From positions 1,984,001 through 2,048,000 of the forward strand of contig NZ_CP065027.1 in assembly GCF_015711475.1 (NCBI RefSeq): 64,000 nucleotides of DNA, read 5' to 3'. The notes beneath the pieces are model-generated. The model did no database searches. It was not told the DNA's origin and saw nothing but the letters and a program-made list of their open reading frames with translations. Below are positions 42,288-53,178 of the stretch, one piece after another. A program made the position numbers and the translations under genes. Position 1 is the stretch's first letter. Every line of letters starts with the position of its first letter. The stretch comes from Actinomyces trachealis (GTDB lineage Bacteria > Actinomycetota > Actinomycetes > Actinomycetales > Actinomycetaceae).

Positions 42288-43105
42288 TCGGCCTGCCCTG
42301 GCACGTTCTGTTCTGGCACGTTCTGTTCTGGCACGTTCTGTTCTGGCACGGTGGGCTTAGTCCCGTATGCTGCGGCAGCCGGGGCGGGCTCGGCGACGGC
42401 GGGGCGGGCGTAGACGTCGCCCACACTTCTTGCCTGCCCGATCTTGGCGGCTGCGGCGGAGGCGCCGGGCACCATGTCCTCGGCGCGGCGCAGCAGATCC
42501 CCGGCGGGCTCCCAGTAGGCCAGGCCTACCAGGGTGCGGTCCTCGAAGGTGAGGGAGGTCAGGGAGGCCAGGGAGCACTGGCGACGGCGCGGGTCGTGGG
42601 CCAGGGGTCGGCCCTCCAGGAATAGGCGCAGCGCCCAGATGGGCAGCTGGTGGGAGACGACGAGCGCTTCGTGTCCCGCAGCCACCGGTATGGCGGCGGC
42701 GACAGCGTCGCGCATGCGGGCCACCATCTCCGTGTACGGCTCACCCCAGCTGGGGCGCAAAGGGTTGACATAGAGGGGCCAGTATTCGGGGCGGGCCAGG
42801 ACCCAGCGGTTACGGTTGACGGCCACCCCCTCAAAGCGGTTCCCGGCCTCTATCAGACGGGCGTCCGTGATGGGTTTCAGGCCAAAAGCGGCGGCGGTGG
42901 GGGCACCAGACTCCTGGGCGCGCTCCAGGGGGGAGGTGATGACGGCGGTGATGTCATGGCCGGAGGCGGAGAGGGTCTCGGCCACCTGCTCCGCCATCTG
43001 GCGGCCCAGGCCGGAGAGGTGGTAGCCGGGCATGCGACCGTAGAGAACACCCTCAGGGTTGTGGACCTCACCGTGGCGCATGAGGTGGATGGTGGTGCGC
43101 GTCAT
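42284..43105 (-). CDS. Histidine phosphatase (phosphoglycerate mutase-like)
   Basis: 273 residues. HLMRHGEVHNPEG carries the RHG phospho-histidine motif and EALVVSHQLPIWALRLFL the second catalytic His; ERAQESGAPTAAAFG is also conserved. Such enzymes dephosphorylate small phosphometabolites or nucleotides; the substrate is not predictable. The C-terminal ~45 residues are Ala-rich and end with three VPEQN repeats. ATG at 43105 is where the family begins. Confidence 0.9.
   Translation of the reverse strand: MTRTTIHLMRHGEVHNPEGVLYGRMPGYHLSGLGRQMAEQVAETLSASGHDITAVITSPLERAQESGAPTAAAFGLKPITDARLIEAGNRFEGVAVNRNRWVLARPEYWPLYVNPLRPSWGEPYTEMVARMRDAVAAAIPVAAGHEALVVSHQLPIWALRLFLEGRPLAHDPRRRQCSLASLTSLTFEDRTLVGLAYWEPAGDLLRRAEDMVPGASAAAAKIGQARSVGDVYARPAVAEPAPAAAAYGTKPTVPEQNVPEQNVPEQNVPGQAE
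42300..42350 (-). repeat. 15-bp tandem repeat, 3.4 copies, coding for VPEQN
   Basis: Three perfect 15-bp units (42300-42314, 42315-42329, 42330-42344) plus 6 bp of a fourth, in frame at the end of the phosphatase gene. Unit length is a multiple of three, so slippage changes only the tail length. Confidence 0.95.
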
Positions 43106-43213
43106 GGGGTGATTGTGGCACGGGCAGGAGGCGCCGTCGTCGTGTAAAGCAGCCAAACACCCAGATTGCCGGAAAACCCAGCCCCCAGGCCCTTCGTCCC
43201 TTATCGTGGGGTC

Positions 43214-44191
43214 ATGACACGCAGCGCTTGGGGCCTGGGACTGGCCACCGTGACCGATGACGGCAATACCCTGGATGTTTGGTATCCGCGCCCGATACTG
43301 GGTGACGAGCCTGAGGATGGACAGGCTGATATACGCGCCACCCTGTCCGCCATGGAGTGCCGGGATGAGGCGCGCGGCGTGCACACCACGGTGGTGCGTA
43401 CCTGGTCGGACCTGGACGACGTCCCCCAGACCGTTGCGGGCGCCTACCTGCGCCTGCATGTGCTCTCCCACCGTCTGAGCCAGCCCAACACGGTGAATCT
43501 AGACGGCCTGGTTTCGCGCCTGCCCAACGTCGTGTGGACCGCTGCGGGCCCCTGTGCCACCGAGGACTTTGAGGCCACCCGGATGCGCTTGCGCGCCCGC
43601 CTGGGCCACCCCGTGCAGGTGCTCTCCGTGGACAAGTTCCCCCGCATGACCGACTATGTGACGCCGTCGGGCGTGCGCATCGGCAACGCGGCGAGTGTGC
43701 GCCTGGGCGCCTACCTGGCTGCGGGCACCACCGTCATGCACACTGGCTTCGTCAACTTCAACGCCGGGACGCTGGGCCGCTCCATGGTTGAGGGGCGCAT
43801 CTCCCAGGGCGTGGTGATTGGTGACGGCTCCGACGTCGGCGGCGGTGCCTCCACCATGGGCACGCTCTCTGGCGGTGGGCGCCAACGGGTGGCTTTGGGG
43901 AAGCGTTGCCTGCTGGGAGCCAACTCCGGCCTGGGTATTCCGCTGGGTGACGACTGTGTGGTTGAGGCTGGCTTGTACCTGACGGCGGGCACCAGGGTCT
44001 CCTTGATCCCCGAGGGCGGGGTGGTTCCCGGTAGCCACGGGCTGTTCCGTGAGCCGCGCGTGGTTCCGGCCCGCGACCTGGCGGGGGCCTCGAATGTGTT
44101 GTTCCGCCGCAACTCACAGTCTGGTGCTGTGGAGGCGATGGCGCGCGGGGGCAAACCGATTGAGTTGAAGGAGGCGTTGCGCAGCAGCTGA
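43214..44191 (+). CDS. dapD: Tetrahydrodipicolinate N-succinyltransferase
   Basis: 325 residues, the actinobacterial DapD type with left-handed parallel beta-helix. It succinylates tetrahydrodipicolinate in lysine/meso-diaminopimelate synthesis. Hexapeptide-repeat character is clear in [31 protein letters not shown] and [20 protein letters not shown], and [20 protein letters not shown] follows. The ATG at 43214 follows GTGGG and starts the conserved [13 protein letters not shown]. dapC, the next pathway enzyme, is at 48984-50219. Confidence 0.94.
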   Translation: MTRSAWGLGLATVTDDGNTLDVWYPRPILGDEPEDGQADIRATLSAMECRDEARGVHTTVVRTWSDLDDVPQTVAGAYLRLHVLSHRLSQPNTVNLDGLVSRLPNVVWTAAGPCATEDFEATRMRLRARLGHPVQVLSVDKFPRMTDYVTPSGVRIGNAASVRLGAYLAAGTTVMHTGFVNFNAGTLGRSMVEGRISQGVVIGDGSDVGGGASTMGTLSGGGRQRVALGKRCLLGANSGLGIPLGDDCVVEAGLYLTAGTRVSLIPEGGVVPGSHGLFREPRVVPARDLAGASNVLFRRNSQSGAVEAMARGGKPIELKEALRSS

Positions 44192-44479
44192 GTGGGCGTC
44201 TCTGAACGAATCTGGTCTGGTCGCCGTCCCAGAGTTATGGGCGGGTCACGGGTGGGTTATTGGGTGCAGTGGCCGGTCTAGCTGGTTGAGGTTGGGCTGG
44301 TCTTGGTGGCATACGCGACCAAGCTCGTAGCCCTGATGTCCCGATCCCATAGGGAAGGGAGGGGAGAGACGATTCGGACCACTGCTTGAGACGGTTCACC
44401 AAAGCCACCCGCTCTTATGTGACGCCAGTTACCTTTAAGGGAAGGTAGCACGACGTTGACACGCAGGGAGGTGCAAGGC
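44192..44479. other. Intergenic region upstream of the sdh remnants
   Basis: No gene. It carries copy D of the 32-bp motif (44319-44350) and just after it the short palindromic stretch CCCATAGGG. The normal promoter of the former sdh operon would be here. No terminator for dapD with a clear T-tract was found. Confidence 0.45.
44319..44350 (+). repeat. 32-bp intergenic motif, copy D
   Basis: Read on the minus strand: ATGGGATCGG, 12-bp spacer beginning GACAT, ACGAGCTTGG, with half-sites 22 bp apart as in copy A. Relative to the downstream plus-strand sdh remnants its orientation is the same as for the other copies. Confidence 0.55.
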
Positions 44480-45175
44480 GTGCCCTCCCCTACCACCGCC
44501 CCGGGACGCACCCTGGCCGCCGAGTTACCAACCAAACCAGCAGACAGGGCATTGGCAGACACCGCCACCATTAAGCCGCGTGGCGACGCCCCCACCGCGC
44601 GGCAGCCACCGCCTCACCTTCACCACTTTGAAGACGACGATGGCCGTCACCGGCACCGTCATGGCACTGTTCGTGGCGGTGCACATGTTCGGCAACCTCA
44701 AGGCTTTTGCGGGCCCGGAGGCCTACAACGGCTATGCCGCCTGGCTCCGCAAGGCCCTGCACCCGCTGCTGCCCATGGAGGGCTTGTTGTGGCTCATGCG
44801 CATGGTGCTGGGCACCTGCCTGCTTCTACACATCGCTGCCGGGACAACCCTGTGGCTGCGTGGCCGCGCCGCTCGTGGACCCTACCGCCGCCAGGGCATG
44901 CGCACGCGCACCATCGCCACCAGCTCTATGCTGCTCACCGGCGCCCTGATCGGGGTTTTTGTGCTGGTGTACCTGCTGGACCTAACCATCGGCGCACTGG
45001 TGGCCTCCACCGCCTACACGTCCCCCACGCACGCCGACGGCGCCCTGCAAGTCTCCGCTTACCAGAACCTGGTGGCTAGCCTCTCGCGCCCCGGTATGGC
45101 CGTCTTCTACACCGCGGTCATGCTGGGTTTGTCTTTGCACCTGGCCCAAGGCTTGTGGAACGTGGTGGTTGACCT
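44480..45175 (+). pseudogene. sdhC: Succinate dehydrogenase cytochrome b subunit, damaged
   Basis: A plausible start (GTG at 44480 after GGGAGG) reads [20 protein letters not shown], then around 44595 the reading must shift to another frame ([19 protein letters not shown]). The body has the b-type cytochrome helices: [13 protein letters not shown] with the heme-ligand His, [17 protein letters not shown], and [15 protein letters not shown]. Immediately after LWNVVV the frame continues without a stop into SdhA ([14 protein letters not shown]), so the SdhC end and SdhA start are missing. It was the membrane anchor of a menaquinone-linked succinate dehydrogenase/fumarate reductase. Confidence 0.8.
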
Positions 45176-46642
45176 GGGTGGCACCGGCCTGGCGGGCTCC
45201 GGGGCCGCCGCAGCACTGGGCCGCCTGGGCTACCGGGTTGAGTGCTTCTCCATTCACGACGCCGCCCGCCGCGCACACTCGGTGGCCGCCCAGGGCGGCA
45301 TCAACGCGGCCCGTGCCCGCAAGGTTGACAGCGATTCCCTGGCCCGCTTCGTCAAGGACACCGTCAAGGGTGGGGACTACCGGGGGCGAGAGGCCGACGT
45401 CGTACGCCTGGGTGAGGAGTCTGGTCGGGTGATCGACCACATGCTCGCTCTCGGGGCACCCTTCGCCCGCGAGTACGGGGGCCAACTGGCCACCCGTTCT
45501 TTTGGCGGGGTGCAGGTTTCTCGCACCTACTACACGCGTGGGCAGACCGGCCAGCAGTTGGAGATCGCTGGCGCTCAGGCCCTGCAGGAGCAGGTGGCGG
45601 CAGGCACTGTCCACCTGCACACGCGCACGGAGATGCTGGACCTGATCGTGGCCGACGGGCGTGCCCAGGGGATCGTCGCCCGCGACCTGCTCACCGGGGA
45701 GTTGCGCGCTTGGACGGCCCACGCCGTCGTCCTGGCCACCGGCGGCTACGGCAGCGTCTACCACTATTCCACCCTGGCCCTGGCCTCCAACGCCACCGCC
45801 ACCTGGCGGGCTCACCGGCGCGGCGCCGCCTTCGCCAGCGCCTGCATGGTGCAGTTCCACCCCACCGCCCTGCCGGTCAGCTCCCACTGGCAGTCCAAGA
45901 CCACGCTGATGAGCGAGTCGCTGCGCAACGATGGGCGTATCTGGGTGCCCGCCCAGCCGGGTGACCCGCGCCCCGCCAACGACATCCCGGAGGCGGAGCG
46001 GGACTACTACCTGGAGCGCAAGTACCCGGCCTTCGGCAACCTGACCCCGCGATGTCGCTTCCCGTAACGCTCGCGAGCAGATCGAGTCGGGGCACGGTGT
46101 GGGCCCGCTGCACAACTCCGTGTACTTGGACTTCCGGGACGCTATCGCCCGCCTGGGTAAGGAGGTGGTTGCCGCCCGCTACGGGAACCTGTTCTCCATG
46201 TACCTGGACGCCACCGGCGAGGACCCCTACCAGGTGCCCATGCGTATCGCCCCTGGCGCAGACGCACCCCCGCATCCAGCGGCTCTTGACGGTGGAAGGT
46301 TCGCACCGACCTGTGTGGTTCCACCGGCAGCTCGGGGAGATCCTGTACAAGGGCTGCGGTGTCAGCCGTTCACAGACGGGCCTGCGCCAGGCCTTGGAGC
46401 AGGTGCGCGCACTGCGTGAGCAGTTCTGGGCTGACGTGCTGGTGGTTGGAGGCGGCGAGCGCCTGAATCAGGAGCTGGAGAAGGTGCTGCGGGTGGCGGA
46501 TTTCCTGGAGCTGGCTGAGGTGATGGTGCTGGATGCTCTGGACCGGCGCGAGTCCGTCGGCGCGCACTTCCGCGAGGAGTACGCCACGGAGGCTGGTGAG
46601 GCCAAGCGGGACGACGGCGCCTGGTGCTCCGTGTCCGCCTGA
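45176..46642 (+). pseudogene. sdhA: Succinate dehydrogenase/fumarate reductase flavoprotein, several lesions
   Basis: Starts inside the FAD motif ([20 protein letters not shown]) and keeps [14 protein letters not shown], where FAD is covalently attached, and [18 protein letters not shown]. At ~46050 one base is missing (NLTPR then out of frame, stop at 46067); the other frame continues [20 protein letters not shown] to RIAPGA at ~46252. There the catalytic HFTMGG block and following FAD-domain end are absent and a third frame resumes at THPRIQRLLTVEGSHRP, running through ILYKGCGVSRS to EEYATEAGEAKRDDGAWCSV before stopping at 46642. The remaining protein parts are highly conserved, so the lesions are recent or artefactual. 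Confidence 0.85.
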
Positions 46643-47068
46643 ATGACCAGATCATCTCTGATGGTGAGGAGCCGGTGGTCTTTGAGTCTGACTGCCGTGA
46701 GGGCGTGTGCGGCATGTGCGGCTTCTTGGTCAACGGCAAGGCGCACGGGCCGGTGGACAACACCCCTGCCTGCCGTCAGCACCTGCGGGCTTTCCCGGGG
46801 GTGCGGCGCCTGTGTGGCGGCCTGTCCGAACGGGGCGGCGATGCTCTTTGCGGGGGCTAAGCTGGCGCACCTGTCGCTGATGCCTCAGGGACGCAATGAG
46901 CGTTCGCGGCGGGCGCGGCGGATGGCGAAGGTGCTGGATGAGGCTTTTGGGCCCTGCTACGGCGAGTGTGTGCCTGCCTGCCCGGCGGGTATCACCTTGA
47001 CGGCTGTGGCTGCCGTGAACCGGGAGATCCTGCGCGCAGGCTGGCTGGGACCCAGCCGCGACGACTGA
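46628..47068 (+). pseudogene. sdhB: Succinate dehydrogenase/fumarate reductase iron-sulfur subunit, internal deletion
   Basis: The N-terminal third is missing; the frame begins around LNDQIISDGEEPVVFESDCR and carries the 2Fe-2S ligands EGVCGMCGFLVNGKAHGPVD and PACRQHLRAFPG. At ~46805 sequence jumps, with a change of frame, to GCGACVAACPNGAAMLFAG, the 4Fe-4S/3Fe-4S domain, then FGPCYGECVPACPAGITLT to the stop at 47068. The normal ~75-residue linker between the two cluster domains is deleted. No functional product is expected. Confidence 0.85.
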
Positions 47069-47207
47069 GCCCCGGGTGGCCGTAGCTTGACGACGCCGTA
47101 TCGTGTGTCCAACGCAGCTTGCCAGCTCACCGAAATCCCTAATAAAACTAAGCCATAACTCCCCGTCGTCCTCCGGGACTGGCGGGGTCTATTTCTTGGA
47201 GCAGGCA

Positions 47208-47334
47208 ATGGCACTTTCCATGGCAGTGGTGATCGACTACCAGAACGTCCACCTGACGGCCGCCGGTTTGTTCCTCCCCGGGCGTCCACCGGAGGAGGCT
47301 CTCATCGACCCCTACCACTTTGCGAGCCAGCCTC

Positions 47335-47348
<14 letters not shown>
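47208..47348 (+). pseudogene. Truncated NYN-domain (LabA/DUF88-like) protein
   Basis: ATG at 47208 has a GGAGCAGG ribosome-binding site and encodes MALSMAVVIDYQNVHLTAAG then DPYHFASQPL; VIDYQNVH is the first acidic motif of NYN/PIN-like nuclease domains. The frame ends after 46 residues, 14 bp into the gltA gene on the other strand, whereas family members have 180 or more residues. It appears cut off by a deletion that joined it to gltA. Confidence 0.7.
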
Positions 47349-48720
<1,372 letters not shown>

Positions 48721-48983
48721 CGCGCTTCTCTCAGGTCAGTGGGGTCGTCAGTTAGGTCCTAGGTCCCCGGGATCATACTGTACGTTGCGTCACCTTTCCC
48801 CGTCCTGGGTTGTGGCAAGGTTCTTCGCCTTCGGCTCCCACGAGAGCCTGGGTGCGGCTGGCGGGCAACTGGAAAAGAACTTCGAAACAACTCACAAGAA
48901 CTCAGGAAACCCTGTAATTGCAACGTTTTCGGGGGTGTGCGCCCGGAGGTGCCGCCGGGGCCACAAAAAGTTGTTTAAACAAC
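48721..48983. other. Region between gltA promoter and dapC 3-prime end
   Basis: No gene is visible. A possible gltA -10 (TATGAT on the minus strand, 48772-48777) lies ~50 bp upstream of the ATG but its -35 is unconvincing. The stretch 48870-48930 is AT-rich, and a perfect 16-bp palindrome sits against the dapC stop. Confidence 0.4.
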
Positions 48984-48984
48984 T
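48969..48984. repeat. Perfect 16-bp palindrome AGTTGTTTAAACAACT
   Basis: A fully symmetrical AT-rich 16-mer in GC-rich surroundings, ending on the first base of the dapC stop codon (minus strand). It could be an operator or, as RNA, the base of a small terminator hairpin for dapC followed by CTTTTTGTGG, which gives a T-tract on the minus strand. Terminator is the simpler reading. Confidence 0.6.
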
Positions 48985-50219
48985 CAGCGGCGGAACAGGT
49001 CAGTGGCACGCAATCGCTGGCAGGCGACGGCCACGCGCTCATCGGAGTCAGTCAAGGACACGCGCACCCGCCCCGCTCCCGCCTCGCCGTAGAAATCCCC
49101 GGGGGCGACGACGATCCCCAGCTTCGCGAAAGCCCCCACCAGGTCAAAGGCGCTCATTGACGCTGGGCCGCTCAACCACAAGTACAGGCCCGCCACGGAG
49201 GCCGGGTCCTGAACCAGCCCGGCGTCCGCCGTCGCCGCCAACAACGCCGCGCGACGGGCACGGTAGGTCTCCACCTGCGCGGCCACATGCGCCTCGTCAG
49301 CCAGCACCACAGTCATGGCAGCCTGCACAGGGGCGGGCACCATTAGTCCCGAGTGCTTACGCACCTCCCTCACCGCTGCGATCAGGGCGGCGTCGCCTGC
49401 CAGGAAGGCCGCCCGGTAGCCAGCCAGGTTGGACTGCTTGGACAGGGAGTACAGGACCAGCATCCCACGCAAGTCCGGGCCGCCATCCGCACGCACGCCG
49501 GTGACGCGCGGGTCCAGGAGGCTGGGTACCCCCTGGCTGGCCCAGGGCTCGGCCCAGGCCAGCTCGGCGTAGCACTCGTCAGAGATGACGACGGCACCGC
49601 GCTCCCGTGCCCAGGTGACGATCCGGGCCAGCTGCTCGATGGACAGGACGTGCCCGTCGGGGTTACCCGGACTGTTGAGCCAGACGATGACGGGGCGGCC
49701 GGGGGCACTGCCAGTGCTGGTGCCACTACCGGTTCCGGTGGGCAGCTGCCAGGTGGTCGGGTCGGCGTCGGTGTCCACGGGTACGGGGGTGGCTCCAGCC
49801 AGGCGGGCGCCGACGTCATAGGTGGGGTAGGCGGCACGCGGGTGGAGCACTAGGTCGCCGGGGCGGGCGCCGAGCTGGAGGGGCAGCAGGGCCACAGCCT
49901 CTTTGGAACCAATCGTGGGAAGGACCTCAGCGTCGGTGAGCCCGGTGACGCTGCGGCGCCGGTCCCACCAGTCAATGATGGCGGCGCGCAACTCAGGGGT
50001 GCCGACGGTGGTGGGGTAGCCGGGGGCGTTGGCTGCTGCGGCCAGGACAGTCTGGGCGATGCCCGGCGTGGGGTCCACGGGGGTGCCTACGGCCAAGTCG
50101 ACGACGCCGTCGGGGTGTTGGGCAGCGCGGGCCCGGTAGGGGCGTAGGGAATCCCAGGGGAAATCTGGGAGGGTGAGTGCACGCGGCAAGACCTGCGTGG
50201 CGGGGGCGGCGTCGGTCAT
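48984..50219 (-). CDS. dapC: N-succinyldiaminopimelate aminotransferase (class I PLP)
   Basis: 411 residues. PLP motifs: VIVWLNSPGNPDGHVL, VISDECYAELAW and the Schiff-base Lys in LYSLSKQSNLAGYRAAF. N-terminal VDLAVGTPVDPTPG is typical of actinobacterial DapC, acting after DapD in lysine/mDAP synthesis. ATG at 50219 (family start). It is downstream of fdxA on the same strand, an arrangement seen in mycobacteria (fdxC-dapC), and copy B of the 32-bp motif lies between them. Confidence 0.92.
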   Translation of the reverse strand: MTDAAPATQVLPRALTLPDFPWDSLRPYRARAAQHPDGVVDLAVGTPVDPTPGIAQTVLAAAANAPGYPTTVGTPELRAAIIDWWDRRRSVTGLTDAEVLPTIGSKEAVALLPLQLGARPGDLVLHPRAAYPTYDVGARLAGATPVPVDTDADPTTWQLPTGTGSGTSTGSAPGRPVIVWLNSPGNPDGHVLSIEQLARIVTWARERGAVVISDECYAELAWAEPWASQGVPSLLDPRVTGVRADGGPDLRGMLVLYSLSKQSNLAGYRAAFLAGDAALIAAVREVRKHSGLMVPAPVQAAMTVVLADEAHVAAQVETYRARRAALLAATADAGLVQDPASVAGLYLWLSGPASMSAFDLVGAFAKLGIVVAPGDFYGEAGAGRVRVSLTDSDERVAVACQRLRATDLFRR

Positions 50220-50263
50220 GTGCTGATCCTGGCACTGCCGCGCAATCCCTCGCAGCCTTGTCC

Positions 50264-50295
50264 GCAAGATCGGGGCATATGGTTTGCGAGTTCTG
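50264..50295 (-). repeat. 32-bp intergenic motif, copy B
   Basis: GCAAGATCGG, a 12-bp spacer starting GGCATATGG, then GCGAGTTCTG, half-sites 22 bp apart. It lies 45 bp upstream of the dapC start, in the same orientation relative to that gene as copy A to its gene. Confidence 0.6.
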
Positions 50296-50332
50296 TGAGC
50301 TTGCCTTAGTGATTGGCCCCGAGACCTGCCTC

Positions 50333-50680
50333 TCAGCCTTGGGCGTTCAGATAGTCCTGGTTCTGCGGCGGCAGGGCGGCAATCATCGGGTCGTCGTAGT
50401 CAAGTGCGCCGACCTGCTGGGCGCCACCGGGTGAGCCCAAGCCTTTAACCGCAAAGAAGTCTATGTTGGCGCGGGTGTAGTCGGCCCACTCGGAGGGCAC
50501 GTCGTCCTCGTAGAAGATCGCCTCGGTGGGGCAGACCGGCTCGCAGGCGCCACAGTCCACGCACTCGTCGGCGTTGATGTAGAGGCTGCGCTCCCCCTCA
50601 TAGATGCAGTCGACGGGGCACTCATCCACACAGGCACGGTCCTTGACATCGACGCAGGGCTGGGCGATGACGTAGGTCAT
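50333..50680 (-). CDS. fdxA: 7Fe ferredoxin (3Fe-4S/4Fe-4S)
   Basis: 115 residues. [20 protein letters not shown] and [20 protein letters not shown] provide the two cluster sites; the first has the extended spacing of the actinobacterial 7Fe type. It is a likely redox partner of FprA encoded at 5034-6551. The ATG at 50680 has AGGAAACGCC upstream (RBS GAGAGGAA). Confidence 0.96.
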   Translation of the reverse strand: MTYVIAQPCVDVKDRACVDECPVDCIYEGERSLYINADECVDCGACEPVCPTEAIFYEDDVPSEWADYTRANIDFFAVKGLGSPGGAQQVGALDYDDPMIAALPPQNQDYLNAQG

Positions 50681-50817
50681 GGAGGCGTTTCCTCTCCGCT
50701 TCAGGAACCGGGCAGGAACCCGGCGCTTGCCATCATAAGTATCATCCCGGCACCGCCAAGCACCCAATCCCGTGCCGCCGTGCTCCTGCGCACGTTCAAG
50801 TGCGGCAGCGCGCGCAC

Positions 50818-53154
50818 CTACCGGCAGGTCACCGAGTTGTTCGGCTCGTAGTGCACGGTGCGGACCTCCGTAGGAAGCGCGGAGCCGTTGAGGGAGCGTC
50901 TGCGCGTCACGGTGATGTCAAAGCCCGGCTGCCCTTCCGGGTTGGGCACGCAGTCAGCATCGGAGGAGTAGGCGGATTCCTGCTGCACCACATTGAACTT
51001 GTCGCTGGTGGAGATCTCCACGTCGTAGTAGCGCGTAGACCAGGCCCGCACGTGCACCTGCCCCTGCCCCACCCAGGCTTGCAGCAGCACGGCGTAGGGC
51101 GTGGAGTTGGTGAAGCGCATGTCGATCTGCCCGGTCCACAAGGTCGCCTCTAAGCCGGCCGGGTACCGGGACATGTATTGGCTGTGGGGGGTGTGCTCGT
51201 CGTCCTCCAGGCCGGCAGCAAAAGCGGCGTTGAAGACCGTGGTGGTTACCTGTGACAAGCCGCCGCCGATGTCGTTGATGTGCTTGCCGCCCACGATCAC
51301 CCCAGCCTCTGCGTAGCCCTTCTCGGGTGTGATCTCACCGATGGTCTGCGCCATGGAGTAGCTTTGCCCGGGCAGGATCAGGGTGCCGTTGACGGCGGCC
51401 GCCCCGGTGCGCAGATTCTGGTCACGTTGCGGGTCAGATTCGAAGGGCGTGTCTGAGGAGCCGACGATCTCCTTGATCCCCATGGCCTCGGCGGCGGAGG
51501 TGTAGCCGGTGCCCGGCGCACCAAGGTCGCTCAGCTGCAAGGTGACGGTGCGGGTGACGGCGCTGGCCCCGCTCTTAGAGACGCCCTCGACGATCGCCTT
51601 GGAAACCTGCACACCATCCACCACCTTGCCAGTCGCCGCCGACACGAGCTCCGGCTTGGCGTTGGGGGCTCCTTCCTCTGAGCCGTCGATGGTCCATTTG
51701 GTGCCTACGGCCTGGGTCTCGATAGCGGGTCCGAAGCCCTCTAGGATCTGCTCCCGGAGCTTGGTGGGCTCCAGATCCACGTTGAGGGCGCCGTCTTCCT
51801 CCTTGACGGTGGCTAAACTAATGATCTCCTTCGCGCTGATTTCATAGGTCTGCGCATTCGCTCTACCTTCCGCCTCGGTTCCGGCGACGGTGAGGGTGAC
51901 CGGCCCGGCCAGAAGAGGTTCAAGGACGCTGGTGGTGAAGGCGTGGGCCTCTGCGTCGGTGACGCCAGGCTCGGTGACTCCCTCGGGCAGGGCGACAGTG
52001 TCGGTCGCATCCACAGGCCAAGAGGCCGCCAGCATGGTGGTGGCCGCCTCGACGTCGACGCCGGTACCAGTGATGGCAGAGGTCTGCTGTACCTTGCCGT
52101 CCACCAGGCTCACCTGGGCGGAGACAGCGCCGTGCGAGAGTTCAGCAAGGTGGTTGTCGAGTTCGGTGCGCACGGCTGCGGGGTCGGCGGTGACCACCAC
52201 CTGAGTCTCCTGCCCACCCTTGAGCCGTTTCCAGAGGACCCAGGGGTTGAGTGTGAAACCCGTTAGGCCTTTGGTGCTGCGTTCGCCGTCAATCTTGGCT
52301 TTGACGGCGGCGCTGCTTAGCTGGGCGGTGGCTCCGTCCGCGCTCACGGTGACCGGCCTGGCGAGCTTCGCCGCGTAGGCGGACTCTAGTGCAGCGGCGG
52401 CTTCTGCACGGCTCATGCCGCCTATGTGCACGCCTGAGCAGCAGGTCCCGGCTGCGACAGTGTAGGAGGTCATGAAGGCGAGCAGCAGCCAAACGACGGC
52501 GACGGCCAGCAGGACCATGCTGGCCAGGAGTCTGGCGCGGTGCCCTACGTGGGGCAGGGCCAGTGCTCCCCCACGGCTCCTGGCGGCAACCACCCGTGTG
52601 CGGGTCTTGATGGCGGCGCTTCGCTGCGCCTTGGCAACTTCCGCTTCCCGAGCCGCCTGGGTGATGCGGCGCTCTTCGGCAAGGTCAGCCTGCCGGGCTA
52701 GCTCGGCCAACCGGGCACGCTCGGCTGCGCGTCGTTCCTCAGCCTCCTGCATGGCCCGAGCTTTTTCGGCCTGGCGGGCCTGTTCTGCCTGCCTGGCGCG
52801 TTCAGCGGCCCGGCGGCGCTCGATGCGGGACATGGGCCGGTCGACGGTCTCCTCGCCTGCCTGCGGCTTGGTGGGGACACTCCCGGTCTCCTGCTCCCGA
52901 CGGCGGTCGGCAAGTTGCCTGCGGGTTGGGGCGGCCCTCGGCTGGGAGGCTCGCAGCGTGGCGGGAGCCTCTGGGGTTGCTGCCGCCGTCTGCGCTGCCG
53001 TGCTTGACCGCTGTGCCACTGGCGCCGCTGAGCCAGTAGAACGACGGCCTGGGCGGGGCCGCGTCGGCCGCCGATGCAGGCGCGCAGCGTCCTCAACGGA
53101 CCCAAGGGCAGGTCCTGGGAGCGCGTCCGCGTCGTCGAGCATCTGGTTCTCCAA
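50818..53154 (-). CDS. VanW-family envelope protein with long cytosolic coil
   Basis: 778 residues. Residues 1-~110 are disordered; ~110-185 form a highly charged Ala/Arg/Glu coil ([20 protein letters not shown] and similar); one transmembrane helix at about 208-228 ([20 protein letters not shown]); then peptidoglycan-binding-type repeats (YoaR-like, [20 protein letters not shown]) and a C-terminal VanW domain ([40 protein letters not shown]). VanW proteins are found with cell-wall functions of unresolved biochemistry. The tail ends in NNSVTCR. 24 bp downstream of typA. Confidence 0.88.
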   Translation of the reverse strand: MENQMLDDADALPGPALGSVEDAARLHRRPTRPRPGRRSTGSAAPVAQRSSTAAQTAAATPEAPATLRASQPRAAPTRRQLADRRREQETGSVPTKPQAGEETVDRPMSRIERRRAAERARQAEQARQAEKARAMQEAEERRAAERARLAELARQADLAEERRITQAAREAEVAKAQRSAAIKTRTRVVAARSRGGALALPHVGHRARLLASMVLLAVAVVWLLLAFMTSYTVAAGTCCSGVHIGGMSRAEAAAALESAYAAKLARPVTVSADGATAQLSSAAVKAKIDGERSTKGLTGFTLNPWVLWKRLKGGQETQVVVTADPAAVRTELDNHLAELSHGAVSAQVSLVDGKVQQTSAITGTGVDVEAATTMLAASWPVDATDTVALPEGVTEPGVTDAEAHAFTTSVLEPLLAGPVTLTVAGTEAEGRANAQTYEISAKEIISLATVKEEDGALNVDLEPTKLREQILEGFGPAIETQAVGTKWTIDGSEEGAPNAKPELVSAATGKVVDGVQVSKAIVEGVSKSGASAVTRTVTLQLSDLGAPGTGYTSAAEAMGIKEIVGSSDTPFESDPQRDQNLRTGAAAVNGTLILPGQSYSMAQTIGEITPEKGYAEAGVIVGGKHINDIGGGLSQVTTTVFNAAFAAGLEDDEHTPHSQYMSRYPAGLEATLWTGQIDMRFTNSTPYAVLLQAWVGQGQVHVRAWSTRYYDVEISTSDKFNVVQQESAYSSDADCVPNPEGQPGFDITVTRRRSLNGSALPTEVRTVHYEPNNSVTCR

Positions 53155-53178
53155 AGCTCAGTGCAGGGAGATTTAGCC

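Noticed and set aside
44580..46067. A natural SdhC-SdhA fusion enzyme
   Set aside because: The frame stops at 46067 through a one-base loss and later parts of SdhA and SdhB are also deleted, so a functional fusion is unlikely.
48969..48984. Restriction-modification or recombination site
   Set aside because: It contains the GTTTAAAC octamer, but its position at the dapC stop followed by T residues on the transcribed strand is better explained as a terminator stem.
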